Part shown: positions 1-7,657 of the stretch, one piece after another
Layout: each line of letters starts with the position of its first letter
How positions within the stretch are numbered: the stretch's first letter is position 1
Assembly: GCA_047619205.1 (NCBI GenBank)
Contig: JBLHJR010000043.1
Location: 1-25,273 of the forward strand
Source of the DNA: Endobugula sp047619205
GTDB taxonomy: Bacteria > Pseudomonadota > Gammaproteobacteria > Pseudomonadales > Cellvibrionaceae
Direction: 5' to 3'
Length of the DNA stretch: 25,273 bases
Notes under the pieces: model-generated
Told to the model about the DNA's origin: nothing
Database searches by the model: none
The model's input: only the letters and a program-made list of their open reading frames with translations
Program-made: the position numbers and the translations under genes

Positions 1-408
1 ATGAGAAAAATGCTAACAACATTGACTGAAGGTGATCACTTAGAGTAAAAAGAAGACTCATGATGCATAGGAAGGAAAAGCGATCAGTTTCAATCGCAGA
101 GAGTGATCATTTTGAGCGGAATACGCATTAGCTTCCAACAACAGGTTAGGGACAGACATTCTTTAGTTCAAAATGATGTTATTTAGTCTCCAGAAGTACT
201 GGCACAACAAAAAATACTGTATTAACATACAGCCTACGTAGCGTTACATAAAACGTAAATTTGATTAAGCAAGGTAATAGGCATGAAGTCACCATTACAG
301 GGATTGCTGCAGCCGTTAAAGAGCTCAATGCAGGAGTATGTCAAATGAGCACGACACCTTACTCCCTCTACTAATACTCTTAGTTTACAACGGAGTTTTT
401 ACTCTATA
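1..408. other. Gene-poor left edge
   Basis: I find no supportable gene in this stretch. Short frames are closed every few codons on both strands. A short translated stretch around 292-350 (reading ITGIAAAVKELNAG) looks protein-like but I cannot assign it. It sits immediately upstream of a RhuM remnant, so it may be debris of the same decayed restriction cassette. Confidence 0.4.
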
Positions 409-590
409 GCGCAGTTATTCGGCGTGCAGCGTACCGCTATGACTAAGCACTTAAAAATATTTTCGATAGCGGTGAATTGCTTGAAACCATGGTATGTTCC
501 ATTTTGGAACATACCATTGAACATGGCGCTTTAGCGGGGAAAACCCAAACCCAACAGGTGAAATAGTAGAATCTTGGCGACGGCGCTGAT
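409..590 (+). pseudogene. RhuM-family N-terminal remnant
   Basis: Translation gives AQLFGVQRTAMTKHLK, then after a one-base slip in an A-run near 455-462, IFDSGELLETMVCS, LEHTIEHGAL and GKTQTQQVK. This is the typical N-terminal region of RhuM-family proteins (virulence-associated RhuM, often encoded inside type I restriction operons). The family normally continues Lys-Tyr-Tyr-Asn-Leu; here the two tyrosine codons are both TAG (564-569) before Asn-Leu, and the rest is lost. No start codon or ribosome site is visible. It is clearly dead: a frameshift, tandem stops and loss of more than half of the gene. It lies just ahead of the better preserved RhuM-Fic gene, so it could be a duplicate or the remains of an independent cassette. 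Confidence 0.75.
489..517. repeat. 12-bp perfect inverted repeat, 5-nt loop
   Basis: ATGGTATGTTCC at 489-500 is the exact reverse complement of 506-517, separated by ATTTT. It lies inside the RhuM remnant, where it spells the conserved residues around MVCSILEHT, so part of the symmetry may simply be coding sequence. It could form a strong hairpin in RNA. No T-run follows, so it is not a simple terminator. Confidence 0.6.
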
Positions 591-680
591 TAAGGAATAC
601 ATCATCACATTCACCTGCTGTGTGAGTAGCTAAAAGGAATATTAAACGAAGCACTCACGCAAAAGTAAAGGAGATACACC

Positions 681-1729
681 ATGACCACACAAAATATAGA
701 AATCTATCAAACTGCCGATGGGAACACTGGCGTTAAAGTGCGCTTTGAAGGGGAAACCCTATGGCTTACGCAATCTCAAATGGCCGAGCTGTTTGATGTG
801 CAAGTGCAAAATATCACTATGCATATCAAAAATATCTATAAAGAACAAGAGCTGATGGAAGGAGCAACCTGTAAGGAATTCTTACAAGTTCAAACGGAAG
901 GTAAGCGAGCCGTTGAAAGAAGCCGAAAACATTATAGTTTAGACATGGTGATTTCGGTCGGATACCGGGTACATTCAAGCAGAGCTACCCAATTTCGTAT
1001 TTGGGCTACTCAGCGCTTACAAGAATATCTAACGCAAGGCTATGTAATCGATCAACAACGCTTTGACCTTAATTCTTCAGAGCTACAGCAAGCCCTGCAG
1101 CTCATACAAAAAGCCGCACAGTCCCCCGAATTATCAAGCGATGCCAGTCGTGGATTAGTCGAAATTGTTAGCCGCTACACCCAAACCTTTTTATGGCTAC
1201 AACGCTACGACGAAGGATTGCTCAACGAACCCGCAGGACAAACAGGTGGCAATCTACCGAGCGATCAACAAGCCAGTGAAGCATTAGCGCAACTCAAACA
1301 AAACTTGATAGCGCGCGGAGAAGCCACCGAATTATTTGCCAAGCCCAGAGGTGACGGCCTAAGCGCATTACTGGGCAATCTTAATCAAAGCGTATTTGGC
1401 GAAGCCGCCTACCCAACAATAGAAAGTAAAGCGGCACATCTATTATATTTTATGTACAGGATGTACGGTATGCAGCGGGCGCAGGGATGCGCATGAGCTG
1501 CCATGTTAAAAACCACCCCTTTACCGATGGCAATAAACGCAGCGGCGCGTTTTTGTTTGTGGATTTTTTACATCGTAACCACCGCTTATATAACCCGCAA
1601 GGTCACCCCTGTATCAACGATACCGGCCTCGCCGCCTTAACCTTATTAGTGGCCGAATCCAAACCCGACCAAAAAGAAACCCTAATTCGCCTGATTATGA
1701 ATATGCTGGCACAAGAGACGACACAATGA
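681..1729 (+). pseudogene. rhuM: RhuM-Fic protein gene, interrupted
   Basis: A good ribosome site (AAAGGAG, 669-675) precedes ATG 681. Codons 1-257 encode the RhuM part, including WLTQSQMAELFDV near residue 28, HYSLDMVISVGYRV and ATQFRIWAT. The end, in another frame from about 1505, encodes KNHPFTDGNKRSG, the Fic/Doc-type motif HPFxxGNKR, and finishes at TGA 1727-1729. Together the parts give about 330 codons, near the family's normal length. Between them lies a palindromic insert (1452-1506) that brings an in-frame TGA at 1494-1496 and leaves the frame shifted. RhuM proteins are usually encoded between hsdM and hsdS; here the ATGA overlap with an hsdS-like start fits that order. A truncated RhuM-only protein could still be made, but the Fic domain would be lost. 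Assignment is strong; loss of function is inferred. Confidence 0.85.
1452..1506. repeat. Small palindromic insertion in rhuM-fic
   Basis: The segment 1456-1502 is bordered by ATGT on both sides (1452-1455 and 1503-1506), like a 4-bp target duplication. Inside are two mini-hairpins with related loops: GTAC-AGGAT-GTAC (1454-1466) and GCGC-AGGGAT-GCGC (1479-1492). Family conservation on both sides (AAHLLYF before, KNHPF after) shows that this piece does not belong to the protein. Removing the insert with one ATGT leaves the frame off by one base, so an additional indel or an imprecise junction must be assumed. Confidence 0.65.
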
Positions 1730-1992
1730 CCACAGCGGAAAAACTCATTACCGATAACTTAACCATCTGGTCATCTGCTGATTGTGATGTGGACATGCAT
1801 ACTATTTTTGGCGCAGCTAGGCGGTATTTTAGCGCCTTAAAACTAAAGGCCGAGGCTTTGAAGCTAGATACAGGGGAGATTCAGCGACGAGTTTGTGGCG
1901 CAAAATGAGGGAGATAGCCCTTTTCAGCTCTGCTTATGAAACTACTTACCGACGCCTTAGTACACGAATTAACAGACAAAAGCGCGACATGA
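1726..1992 (+). pseudogene. hsdS: Remnant of type I restriction specificity gene
   Basis: The first 16 or so codons (MTTAEKLITDNLTIWSSA) match the characteristic start of type I restriction-modification S subunits, which choose the DNA target for the HsdM/HsdR enzyme. The start overlaps the RhuM-Fic stop as ATGA, a usual operon arrangement. After about 1775 the resemblance ends abruptly; a non-matching stretch runs to a stop at 1906-1908. A second piece at 1936-1992 reads MKLLTDALVHELTDKSAT, which resembles the extreme C-terminus of some S subunits. I infer that the two target-recognition domains were deleted, leaving only the ends. The N-terminal call is firm, the C-terminal piece tentative. 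No hsdM or hsdR is present in the window. Confidence 0.6.
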
Positions 1993-2031
1993 ATAATGGT
2001 CTATTTATACACAACATAAGGAGATGATCTG

Positions 2032-2160
2032 ATGAATATCAATGGTGTCCATAATATACCTATAAGGATGATCCAAGCTGCAGAGGGTCGTGTAATGGAG
2101 CTGCGCCAAATAGAGCCTGAGCGCTTAACGCATATGCTTACCGAGGATGATATCTCATGA
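2032..2160 (+). CDS. Small hypothetical protein (42 aa)
   Basis: A 42-codon frame starting MNINGVHNIPIRMIQAAEG and ending LTEDDIS. It has a strong ribosome site (AAGGAGATGATCTG, ending one base before the ATG), and its stop overlaps the next start as ATGA, so the unit was translationally coupled to the RhuM fragment downstream. I do not recognise the protein. No signal peptide, membrane segment or metal-binding motif is visible. It may be a genuine small operon member or the leftover start of a larger gene whose body was deleted. The good initiation signals argue for the former; the decayed surroundings argue for the latter. Confidence 0.4.
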   Translation: MNINGVHNIPIRMIQAAEGRVMELRQIEPERLTHMLTEDDIS

Positions 2161-2609
2161 ACAAAGACAAGACGCAAAAACCGTCTGTGCTGATCCGCTC
2201 TTCCGCTGCTGAGTATCTAACCTTTGTGGCGGCAGCAGGAGAAACGGAAACCAGCGTGGAAATGCGCTACGAGGATGAAAACCTCTGGCTAACCCAGAAG
2301 ATGATGGCAACAATCTACAGTGTATCTGTGCCAGCAATCAATCAGCACTTGAAGCGTATCTTTGCTGATAACGAACTAGAAGAAACGGCAGTTATTAAGC
2401 CCTACTTAATAACTGCCGCAGACGGCAAGCACTATCAGGTTAAACACTACAGCTTGCAGGCCATTATTGCTGTTGGTTTCAAGGTTGAAAACGAACGTTC
2501 AGTGCCGAACGTTTTGCGGGACAGGCACTCGACTCAGAGGGTCATACCCCTTTCAGTTGATAAGCAGGACCTGAGAAAAATCGTATTTAATAGCACCACT
2601 GAGATATAA
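2157..2609 (+). pseudogene. rhuM: RhuM-family protein, C-terminally truncated
   Basis: Residues 1-118 are RhuM-like: SVLIRSSAAEYLTFVAAAG, then YEDENLWLTQKMMATIYSV (a helix-turn-helix-like segment), then KHYSLQAIIAVGFKV and NERSV. The family continues with a QFRxWA block; here the sequence departs after NERSV (about 2507) into about 34 unrelated residues and stops. The C-terminal half, about 200 residues in intact relatives, is missing. It differs clearly from the RhuM at 681, so this is a second lineage rather than a recent copy. It is followed 13 nt later by dinD debris, again as in type I restriction operons. A short N-terminal protein could be produced, but I treat it as a fragment. Confidence 0.75.
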
Positions 2610-2622
2610 AAGGAAATGACTT

Positions 2623-2904
2623 ATGGATAAGCAATTACACGATTTACAGCAAAACTTAGAAGCCGCCGTACAACGCGCCGATACCGATGGTATAGAGTTT
2701 TAGTTTGCTCGCGACCTACAAACGCACTTAGGCTATGCACGTTGGGAGAATTTTCAGACCGCCATTAACCGGGCCATAGAATCCTGTGAGAGTAGTGTCC
2801 ATGGAGCTTCAGATCATTTTCGTGGCGTCACGAAAATGGTCAAATTAGGCAGTGGTTCTCAGCGTGACATCGATGATTTTATGCTCACCCGCTACGCCTG
2901 TTAA
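2623..2904 (+). pseudogene. dinD: DinD/BRO-N family gene, broken
   Basis: From ATG 2623 (AAAGGAAATG upstream) the frame reads MDKQLHDLQQNLEAA and then IEF, a TAG stop (2701-2703), and FARDLQTHLGYARWENF. It continues with INRAIESCE, SDHF, MVKLGSGSQRDIDDF and LTRYAC, ending at TAA 2902-2904. This follows the N-terminal half of DNA-damage-inducible protein D, whose family has Trp where the TAG lies (TGG to TAG, one base). The protein normally continues after RYAC for well over 100 residues; here it ends at once. DinD-like genes are SOS-linked and often encoded beside type I restriction genes, which matches the hsdS and rhuM debris upstream. Both the nonsense codon and the missing end mark it as dead. 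Confidence 0.8.
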
Positions 2905-3351
2905 CAACTCTGCAGGACAGGTAATCATTTTCTATTTAACGCTCAATATCACTAACATGAATTTTATCGCTAGACTCGCGAACGCGAATGCTGGAACTAA
3001 GTTATAACCGATGAATACTTTAAAAAAATATATTAAAGCCGAAACGTTTCACTCCACCACTATTAACGTTAAAAGCCCACTTACGTGGGCATAACTTGGA
3101 GGATGAAATAATGGGAACATAAACCGGCAGTTAAGCCATATAACGCTTGAGCATCGAAACACTTTGCACTTTCTGCAGCTCACTGCATTCTAATGTTAAC
3201 TGCTAATCTATTTAACCATTCACTTTTCAGAGGCGTAATGTGACATCAACAACGCCTCTTTCTTTTTTGACATTGTTGTGAAGAACATGCACACTTTTAG
3301 TGCAGCTCTTCACACAATGAGCTAATACTGCTTAAGCTGTAAGGTGAATTT
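2905..3351. other. Intergenic region with hairpins
   Basis: No gene is supportable here. The stretch holds a small hairpin GCCCAC-TTAC-GTGGGC (3075-3090) followed by four T on the minus strand, a stronger plus-strand terminator candidate (3229-3268), and a longer imperfect hairpin at about 3277-3317 (GTGAAGA with TCTTCAC, plus GCAC with GTGC) that lies just past the fasciclin stop. The last lacks a U-run and may only stabilise the 3' end of the transcript. Confidence 0.4.
3229..3268 (+). terminator. Rho-independent terminator candidate
   Basis: AGAGGCGT (3229-3236) pairs perfectly with ACGCCTCT (3252-3259) across a 15-nt loop and is followed by TTCTTTTTT on the plus strand. It would have ended the now decayed rhuM/hsdS/dinD transcription unit. 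Confidence 0.55.
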
Positions 3352-3840
3352 TTACTTAGGCAAAATAACGGCATCGATCACATGAATTACACCATTACTT
3401 GCTTTTATATCGGTTGTAACAACTTGTGCACCGTCTACATAGACTTTACCCTCTTTAACTTCAATGCTGACGGCCTGACCTTGTACCGTTTCTGCACTGG
3501 TTAACTTAACTACATCTGCTGCCATTACTTTACCTGCAACTACGTGGTAAGTAAGTACATTTGCTAGCGCTGCTTTATCAGCCAATAAAGCGTTTAATGT
3601 TTCTGTTGGCACTTTTGCAAAAGCAGCATCTGTTGGAGCGAAGACTGTAAATGGCCCTTCTCCTTTTAGTGTTTCAACTAAACCTGCTGCTTTCACTGCA
3701 GTCACTAGCGTATTGAAATCACCTGCTGCTACCGCAGTATCAACGATATCTTTTTTCATACCGTGATGATCTGCCGCAGCAAACATAGATAATGCTAAAG
3801 TAAATAAACCAACGGTCATTGCCTGTGTAATGTTATACAT
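3352..3840 (-). CDS. Secreted fasciclin (FAS1) domain protein
   Basis: The 162-residue protein has a short N-terminal signal peptide (residues 1 to about 22, hydrophobic GLFTLALSMFAAA, then DHHG) and a single FAS1 domain. Recognisable blocks are DIVDTAVAAGDFNTLVTAV (about 31-49), the H1-type motif GPFTVFAPTDAAFAKVP, the YHVVAGKV block with its conserved His, and the H2-type ending SNGVIHVIDAVILP. Length and layout match bacterial single-FAS1 periplasmic proteins, thought to act in adhesion or envelope stress; the precise role is unknown. ATG 3840 has TAAGG about 9 nt upstream. It stands alone, with terminator-like structures on both sides. Two TGAAT dyads lie in the upstream region. Family assignment is firm. 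Confidence 0.95.
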   Translation of the reverse strand: MYNITQAMTVGLFTLALSMFAAADHHGMKKDIVDTAVAAGDFNTLVTAVKAAGLVETLKGEGPFTVFAPTDAAFAKVPTETLNALLADKAALANVLTYHVVAGKVMAADVVKLTSAETVQGQAVSIEVKEGKVYVDGAQVVTTDIKASNGVIHVIDAVILPK

Positions 3841-3875
3841 ATTTTAATAGCCTTATATAATTTATATGATATTGA

Positions 3876-3918
3876 TGAATCTCATTCAGCAGTAATTTGT
3901 TCTTGACTGAATGATTCC
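3876..3918. promoter_or_regulatory. Paired TGAAT dyads upstream of FAS1 gene
   Basis: TGAAT-CTC-ATTCA (3876-3888) is a perfect inverted repeat, and a second related half-perfect copy TGAAT-G-ATTCC lies at 3908-3918. Their starts are 32 bp apart, about three helical turns. They lie 36-78 bp upstream of the fasciclin start on the minus strand, where an operator would be expected. No regulator can be named. Confidence 0.3.
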
Positions 3919-3975
3919 ATGGTTTGTACGCTTGCTTTGTAAGATTAGATCTAAAAAGTTTTAATAAATTTGAAA

Positions 3976-4031
3976 TTAATAAAAAAATAAAAAACTATTA
4001 ACCAATCCCGTTTTTTCTGAAGGGTTAATAG
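3976..4031 (-). terminator. Minus-strand terminator with long U-run
   Basis: On the minus strand CTATTAACC (4031-4023) pairs with GGTTAATAG (4003-3995), and the stem is directly followed by TTTTTTATTTTTTT. This is a strong rho-independent signature for a transcript coming from the right. No intact minus-strand gene lies just upstream, which supports decay of a former gene at 4032-4352. Confidence 0.55.
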
Positions 4032-4352
4032 CGCTAGATTCAATGCATTGCGTCAGTTGACGGCGGGGTTTTTTATTTGGTTTTTTTGGCTGGCTATCCA
4101 TTCGGCATAGTAAGCCATCACATTCATTGTGGTTTTTTGCAATCAGTAGTACATCCACGACAAGGGAGCCGTGGGTGCGTAACATGCGCTTCCGTAGCAT
4201 GTTGCACAATGAATTACCCCGCTCCAGAAAAGCCTCTATCTCATCGGGTTTGCGCAGCAAAGGCTTGTGAGGACAGGCACTCAAATTGAAGTGATGAACA
4301 ACCAGAAATAAGGCACACTGACGCGCCAAACACCCCCTCCACCATGCAACTA
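4032..4352 (-). pseudogene. Possible decayed gene of unknown family
   Basis: A minus-strand frame through this stretch contains ACPHKPLLRKPDEIEAFLERG and later LVVDVLLIAKNHN, and a second frame continues with NVMAYYAEWIASQ. The two look like consecutive parts of one helical protein joined by a frameshift near 4120-4130. Terminator-like hairpins lie on both sides (3976-4031 and 4353-4386). I do not recognise the family. The full 138-codon open frame is not believable as it stands, because it starts inside one hairpin and ends through the other. Confidence 0.25.
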
Positions 4353-4386
4353 AAAAAGCCCTATTACTGAGCAAATAGAGCTTTTT
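4353..4386. terminator. Symmetrical terminator-like hairpin
   Basis: AAAAAGC, a mismatch, and CTATT (4353-4365) pair with AATAG and GCTTTTT (4374-4386) around an 8-nt loop. A-rich and T-rich flanks make it usable in both directions. It separates the gene-poor stretch at 4032-4352 from the cyclic-di-GMP genes. Confidence 0.45.
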
Positions 4387-4529
4387 CGACAAAAGTGGCG
4401 GAGGGATTTTTTATTGAGCCACTCGATTAAGATCCATTACCACCCCAATAAAATATGGAATAATCACTACATCTTTGGCACCAATCATATCAATGTGGCG
4501 CCAATAAACCCGAGCTTAATACCGGAGAA

Positions 4530-5480
4530 GTGATGACGTATCAAACCAAGACTTACCCCGCTCTTAAACACCACCTATTCAGCAGTTTGTTCGAGCATAC
4601 CTCCAACGCTATTATTATTACCGACGCAAGCAGCACCATTATTGATATGAACCCTTCCTTTTGTCGTATCACAGGCTATAGCCATACAGAGGCGGTAGGA
4701 AAGAAGCCCACTTTTTTGCAGTCAGGCCAGCAAGATAAGCCGTTTTATCAAGATATGTGGCAACAATTAAAAGACAAACGTCAATGGCAGGGAGAAGTCT
4801 GGAACCGCCGTAAAGATGGCTTCATTTACCCTGAATTATTGACGATTTATAGCGTGACTAATCAATAAGGGATAATTACCCATTATATTGGTATTTTTTC
4901 CGATATTACTGTCAGTAAAAACAAAGAGCGGGAACTGATAACACTTGCTTATCACAACCCCCTAACAGGCTTGGCTAATCGCCTTTTATTTTACCATCGA
5001 CTTGAACAATCCATATTGACAGCCAAACGAAATAAAAATAATGTGGCAGTCATGTTTTCAGATGTCGATAAATTTAAACCTGTCAATGATACTTATGGCC
5101 ACAAAGTAGGCGACAATTTATTACAAGCGCTTAGTTTACGAATATCATCCATTGTTCGTGAAACTGATACGGTATCGCGTTTTGGTGAAGATGAGTTTGT
5201 TATTGCTTTGTCAGACCTAAAGCAACAACAGGATGTAACTACCATAGCGGAAAAATTAGTTACTGCTCTTTCCAAACCCTATAATATTGGTACACATCAA
5301 ATTCAGATCGGTGCCAGCCTTGGCATTAGTCAACTCCACAATAGTGTCAAAGCAGAGTCTCTAATTGAGGAAGCTGACGACGCAATGTATGTAGCAAAAC
5401 GGAAAGGAGGCAATGCCTATTATTTTTATAATATTTCAACGTCAAATGTTATAAGCATGAAAAATATTGTAAGAGCTTAG
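4530..5480 (+). pseudogene. PAS-GGDEF gene split by a stop codon
   Basis: Read through one TAA (4866-4868), the frame from ATG 4530 gives about 316 residues. A PAS domain occupies residues 16 to about 130 (LFEHTSNAIIITDASSTIIDMN, GYSHTEAVGK, WQGEVWNRRKDG). A GGDEF domain follows (HNPLTGLANRLLFYHRL, FSDVDKFKPVNDTYGHKVGD, ADDAMYVAKRKGGNAYYF). The break replaces an expected Gln (CAA to TAA) in SVTNQ-GIITHYIG. The GGDEF signature is GEDEF (5184-5198), with Glu for the second Gly, so cyclase activity is doubtful. An RxxD inhibitory-site motif (RETD, 5157-5168) sits exactly five residues ahead, so c-di-GMP binding could survive. Unless the stop is suppressed or is a base error, only the PAS half is made. 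The ribosome site GGAG (4524-4527) sits only 2-3 nt before ATG 4530; the next codon-rich start options are weaker. Confidence 0.8.
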
Positions 5481-5482
5481 GC

Positions 5483-5562
5483 GTCAGCACCATGATGGAC
5501 AAGTTCATTTTACTGCGCCATTGAACACTCACCAGTGTTAGCGCTGCAAGTGAAAGGCTGAC
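5483..5562. other. Nested hairpin between two GGDEF genes
   Basis: GTCAGC (5483-5488) pairs with GCTGAC (5557-5562), and nested inside are GCGC (5515-5518 with 5541-5544) and ACACT-CACC-AGTGT (5525-5538). On the minus strand the outer stem is preceded by a T-run (5564-5570 as A on plus), not followed by one, so a simple terminator reading does not fit. It may stabilise the 3' ends of the two convergent transcripts. Confidence 0.35.
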
Positions 5563-5615
5563 AGAAAAAAACGGATGCTTTAGATACTAAAAAAAGTGGT
5601 AGGGCGAAAAGGCGT

Positions 5616-7376
5616 TTAAATTTTAGAACTTGCCGCTGATATTTTATACTCACCTGATTTTATGCTGGATATAAAATCTTCATAGCGCATTGGTTTACCG
5701 AGTAAATACCCCTGTATTATATCAACCCCCATATCTTTTAGACAATCAAACTGATCGGTTGTTTCAACACCTTCAGCTACGACCTTACTTTCTAAGGCTT
5801 TCGCCATACTTACTATCGTTCGAACGAGCAATAACGCTTTTTTATCATTGTTTATTTTTGTAATAAACGATCGATCTATTTTTATTTCGTCAAACTCTAA
5901 TGATGACAGATATGACATTGAAGAATATCCAGTACCAAAATCATCAAGTGATATTCTAAAGCCCTGCTGGCGCAATTGCTCTAACTCTGAAATCACATCA
6001 TCACTAAAATTTACTAGTTGCGCTTCAGTTATTTCTAACGTCAGCACCTGTGCAGAAAATTCATATTGCTCTAGCTGCTTACTTATCCGTTCAGCTAACC
6101 CTATGCTGATCTCATCACCAGATAGATTGACACTAATTCTTGGTATATGGGTAAACTGCGCGCTAATATTTTTGACTAACAAACAACTTTGCTGTAACAC
6201 CCAGGCACTAATCGATAGTATTAAATCTGATTTTTCAGCGATAGGAATAAACTCTAAAGGTGAAACCAAACCAAACTTTTCTGATTGCCAGCGCAATAAT
6301 ATTTCTGCACCACATAGGCCGCACTGATCATCTAATGAAAACTGAGGCTGTAATACGAGATACAATTCATTATTAGTGATTGCATCACGTAAGCTTTGCT
6401 GCAGCTCGAGCTTACGCTGGCTAAGGGCTAGCATTTCTTCGTCGTAAAACTGGTAATGCTTACTATTAGACCTTAGGTTTTTTACGTCATACATCGCCAT
6501 ATCAGCGGCTTGCAACAACAATGTGGCTTCACCTCCATTTTTTGGCCATGTACTTATTCCAATAGCACAGGTAATTTGAAAGCTTCGGCTACGCAAAGTA
6601 TAAGGTAAAGAAATGGCATCATAAAGAGACTGAGCGATGCTCGCCAACGCTTGGTCATCTCCAGTCTTGATTATGAGTACAAATTCGTCACCACCTAAGC
6701 GAGAAACTATGGGTGCTTGGTCTCTAAATTCATTAAGTCGCTGGCCAACGAGATATAATAACTCATCCCCTAAACGATGGCCGTAACTATCATTTAGTAA
6801 CTTAAAGCCATTGAGATCAATAAACATAACCGAAAACTGTTTAGAAAGGCAACGATTTTTAATTAACTTTTCTATTTCGAATAGAAAAAAACTACGATTA
6901 CCTAACTTTGTTAACGAGTCAATATTGGCTAAATTTTGTAATTGAAGAGTACGCTTTTTCACCAATGATTCAAGGTCATCACGATACGCATTTAGTTGCT
7001 TTTTATTAGCGCTTTCTTCTGTTATATCATCAATTATCCCTACAAGTAATTGTCGACCATCAGCAAGCTGCAAGGGTAACTTTAAAGTATGGCAAGTGAT
7101 TTCTCCGTTTATTGTGGTAACCACTTCTTCCATATCAATAACATGCCCGCGCGCCATTACACCTTCATCGATTCTTCTAAAATTTTTAGCTTCTTCAATA
7201 TCATCAAAAAAATCAAAATCAGTAGTGCCGATGACCTTTTCTTTAGGTAAAGAAAAAAGCGAGGCCATCTTTTTATTCCAAATAACAAATTTATAATTGT
7301 CATTTGGGTTTTTAGCAAACACAGCAATGGGCAGCTGATCAATTATCTCTAACAAAAGCTCGTCTTTTAATAACAT
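5616..7376 (-). CDS. PAS-GGDEF-EAL c-di-GMP enzyme
   Basis: A 586-residue cytoplasmic protein without membrane segments. The order is a PAS-type sensor (about 1-120, PIAVFAKNPNDNYKF and GIIDDITE), a short coiled linker, GGDEF (about 150-315, intact RLGGDEF with GGDEF at 228-232) and EAL (about 330-575). The EAL metal and catalytic set is present: E358 in the EIL form of the motif, Asn in SVNLSG, E448 in LEIT, DDFGTG at 478-483, K499 and D501 in KID, and E535 in AEGVE. It therefore could both make and break cyclic di-GMP. No RxxD inhibitory site precedes GGDEF (DQAP occupies that place). No clear ribosome site is visible before ATG 7376. It converges on the broken PAS-GGDEF gene. Enzyme direction in vivo cannot be told from sequence. 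Confidence 0.95.
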   Translation of the reverse strand: MLLKDELLLEIIDQLPIAVFAKNPNDNYKFVIWNKKMASLFSLPKEKVIGTTDFDFFDDIEEAKNFRRIDEGVMARGHVIDMEEVVTTINGEITCHTLKLPLQLADGRQLLVGIIDDITEESANKKQLNAYRDDLESLVKKRTLQLQNLANIDSLTKLGNRSFFLFEIEKLIKNRCLSKQFSVMFIDLNGFKLLNDSYGHRLGDELLYLVGQRLNEFRDQAPIVSRLGGDEFVLIIKTGDDQALASIAQSLYDAISLPYTLRSRSFQITCAIGISTWPKNGGEATLLLQAADMAMYDVKNLRSNSKHYQFYDEEMLALSQRKLELQQSLRDAITNNELYLVLQPQFSLDDQCGLCGAEILLRWQSEKFGLVSPLEFIPIAEKSDLILSISAWVLQQSCLLVKNISAQFTHIPRISVNLSGDEISIGLAERISKQLEQYEFSAQVLTLEITEAQLVNFSDDVISELEQLRQQGFRISLDDFGTGYSSMSYLSSLEFDEIKIDRSFITKINNDKKALLLVRTIVSMAKALESKVVAEGVETTDQFDCLKDMGVDIIQGYLLGKPMRYEDFISSIKSGEYKISAASSKI

Positions 7377-7657
7377 ACAAAGAAAGCTTCAGAATTGAAT
7401 ATTTTGACGGCACAAGGATGGGAAAATGAGGATTTAAGCATAAAAACCATTATTACCAACACTCAAATGAATAATTAACTTCTTTACGCAACCATTAAAG
7501 ACTAAAAGCAAAAGCATTAAAAGTCAACTTTTTTCATTCCTATATTTTCACTCCTACATAATGTTTACTTTATAGGTTGATCCTTATGTAAAAATAAGCT
7601 TTCGCTAACCAGTCGTGAGTTTCATAAAAAACCAAAGACACTCAATCAAACTACTCA

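Noticed and set aside
3976..4392. 138-codon minus-strand open frame taken as a whole gene
   Set aside because: Its first codons are the hairpin at 4353-4386 and its last codons run through a terminator stem; coding-like phrases inside switch frame. Only the middle is kept, as possible decayed coding sequence.
5616..7376. EIL instead of EAL read as an inactive phosphodiesterase
   Set aside because: The catalytic Glu is kept and all other metal and catalytic residues are present; Ala to Ile at the middle position is not evidence of inactivity.
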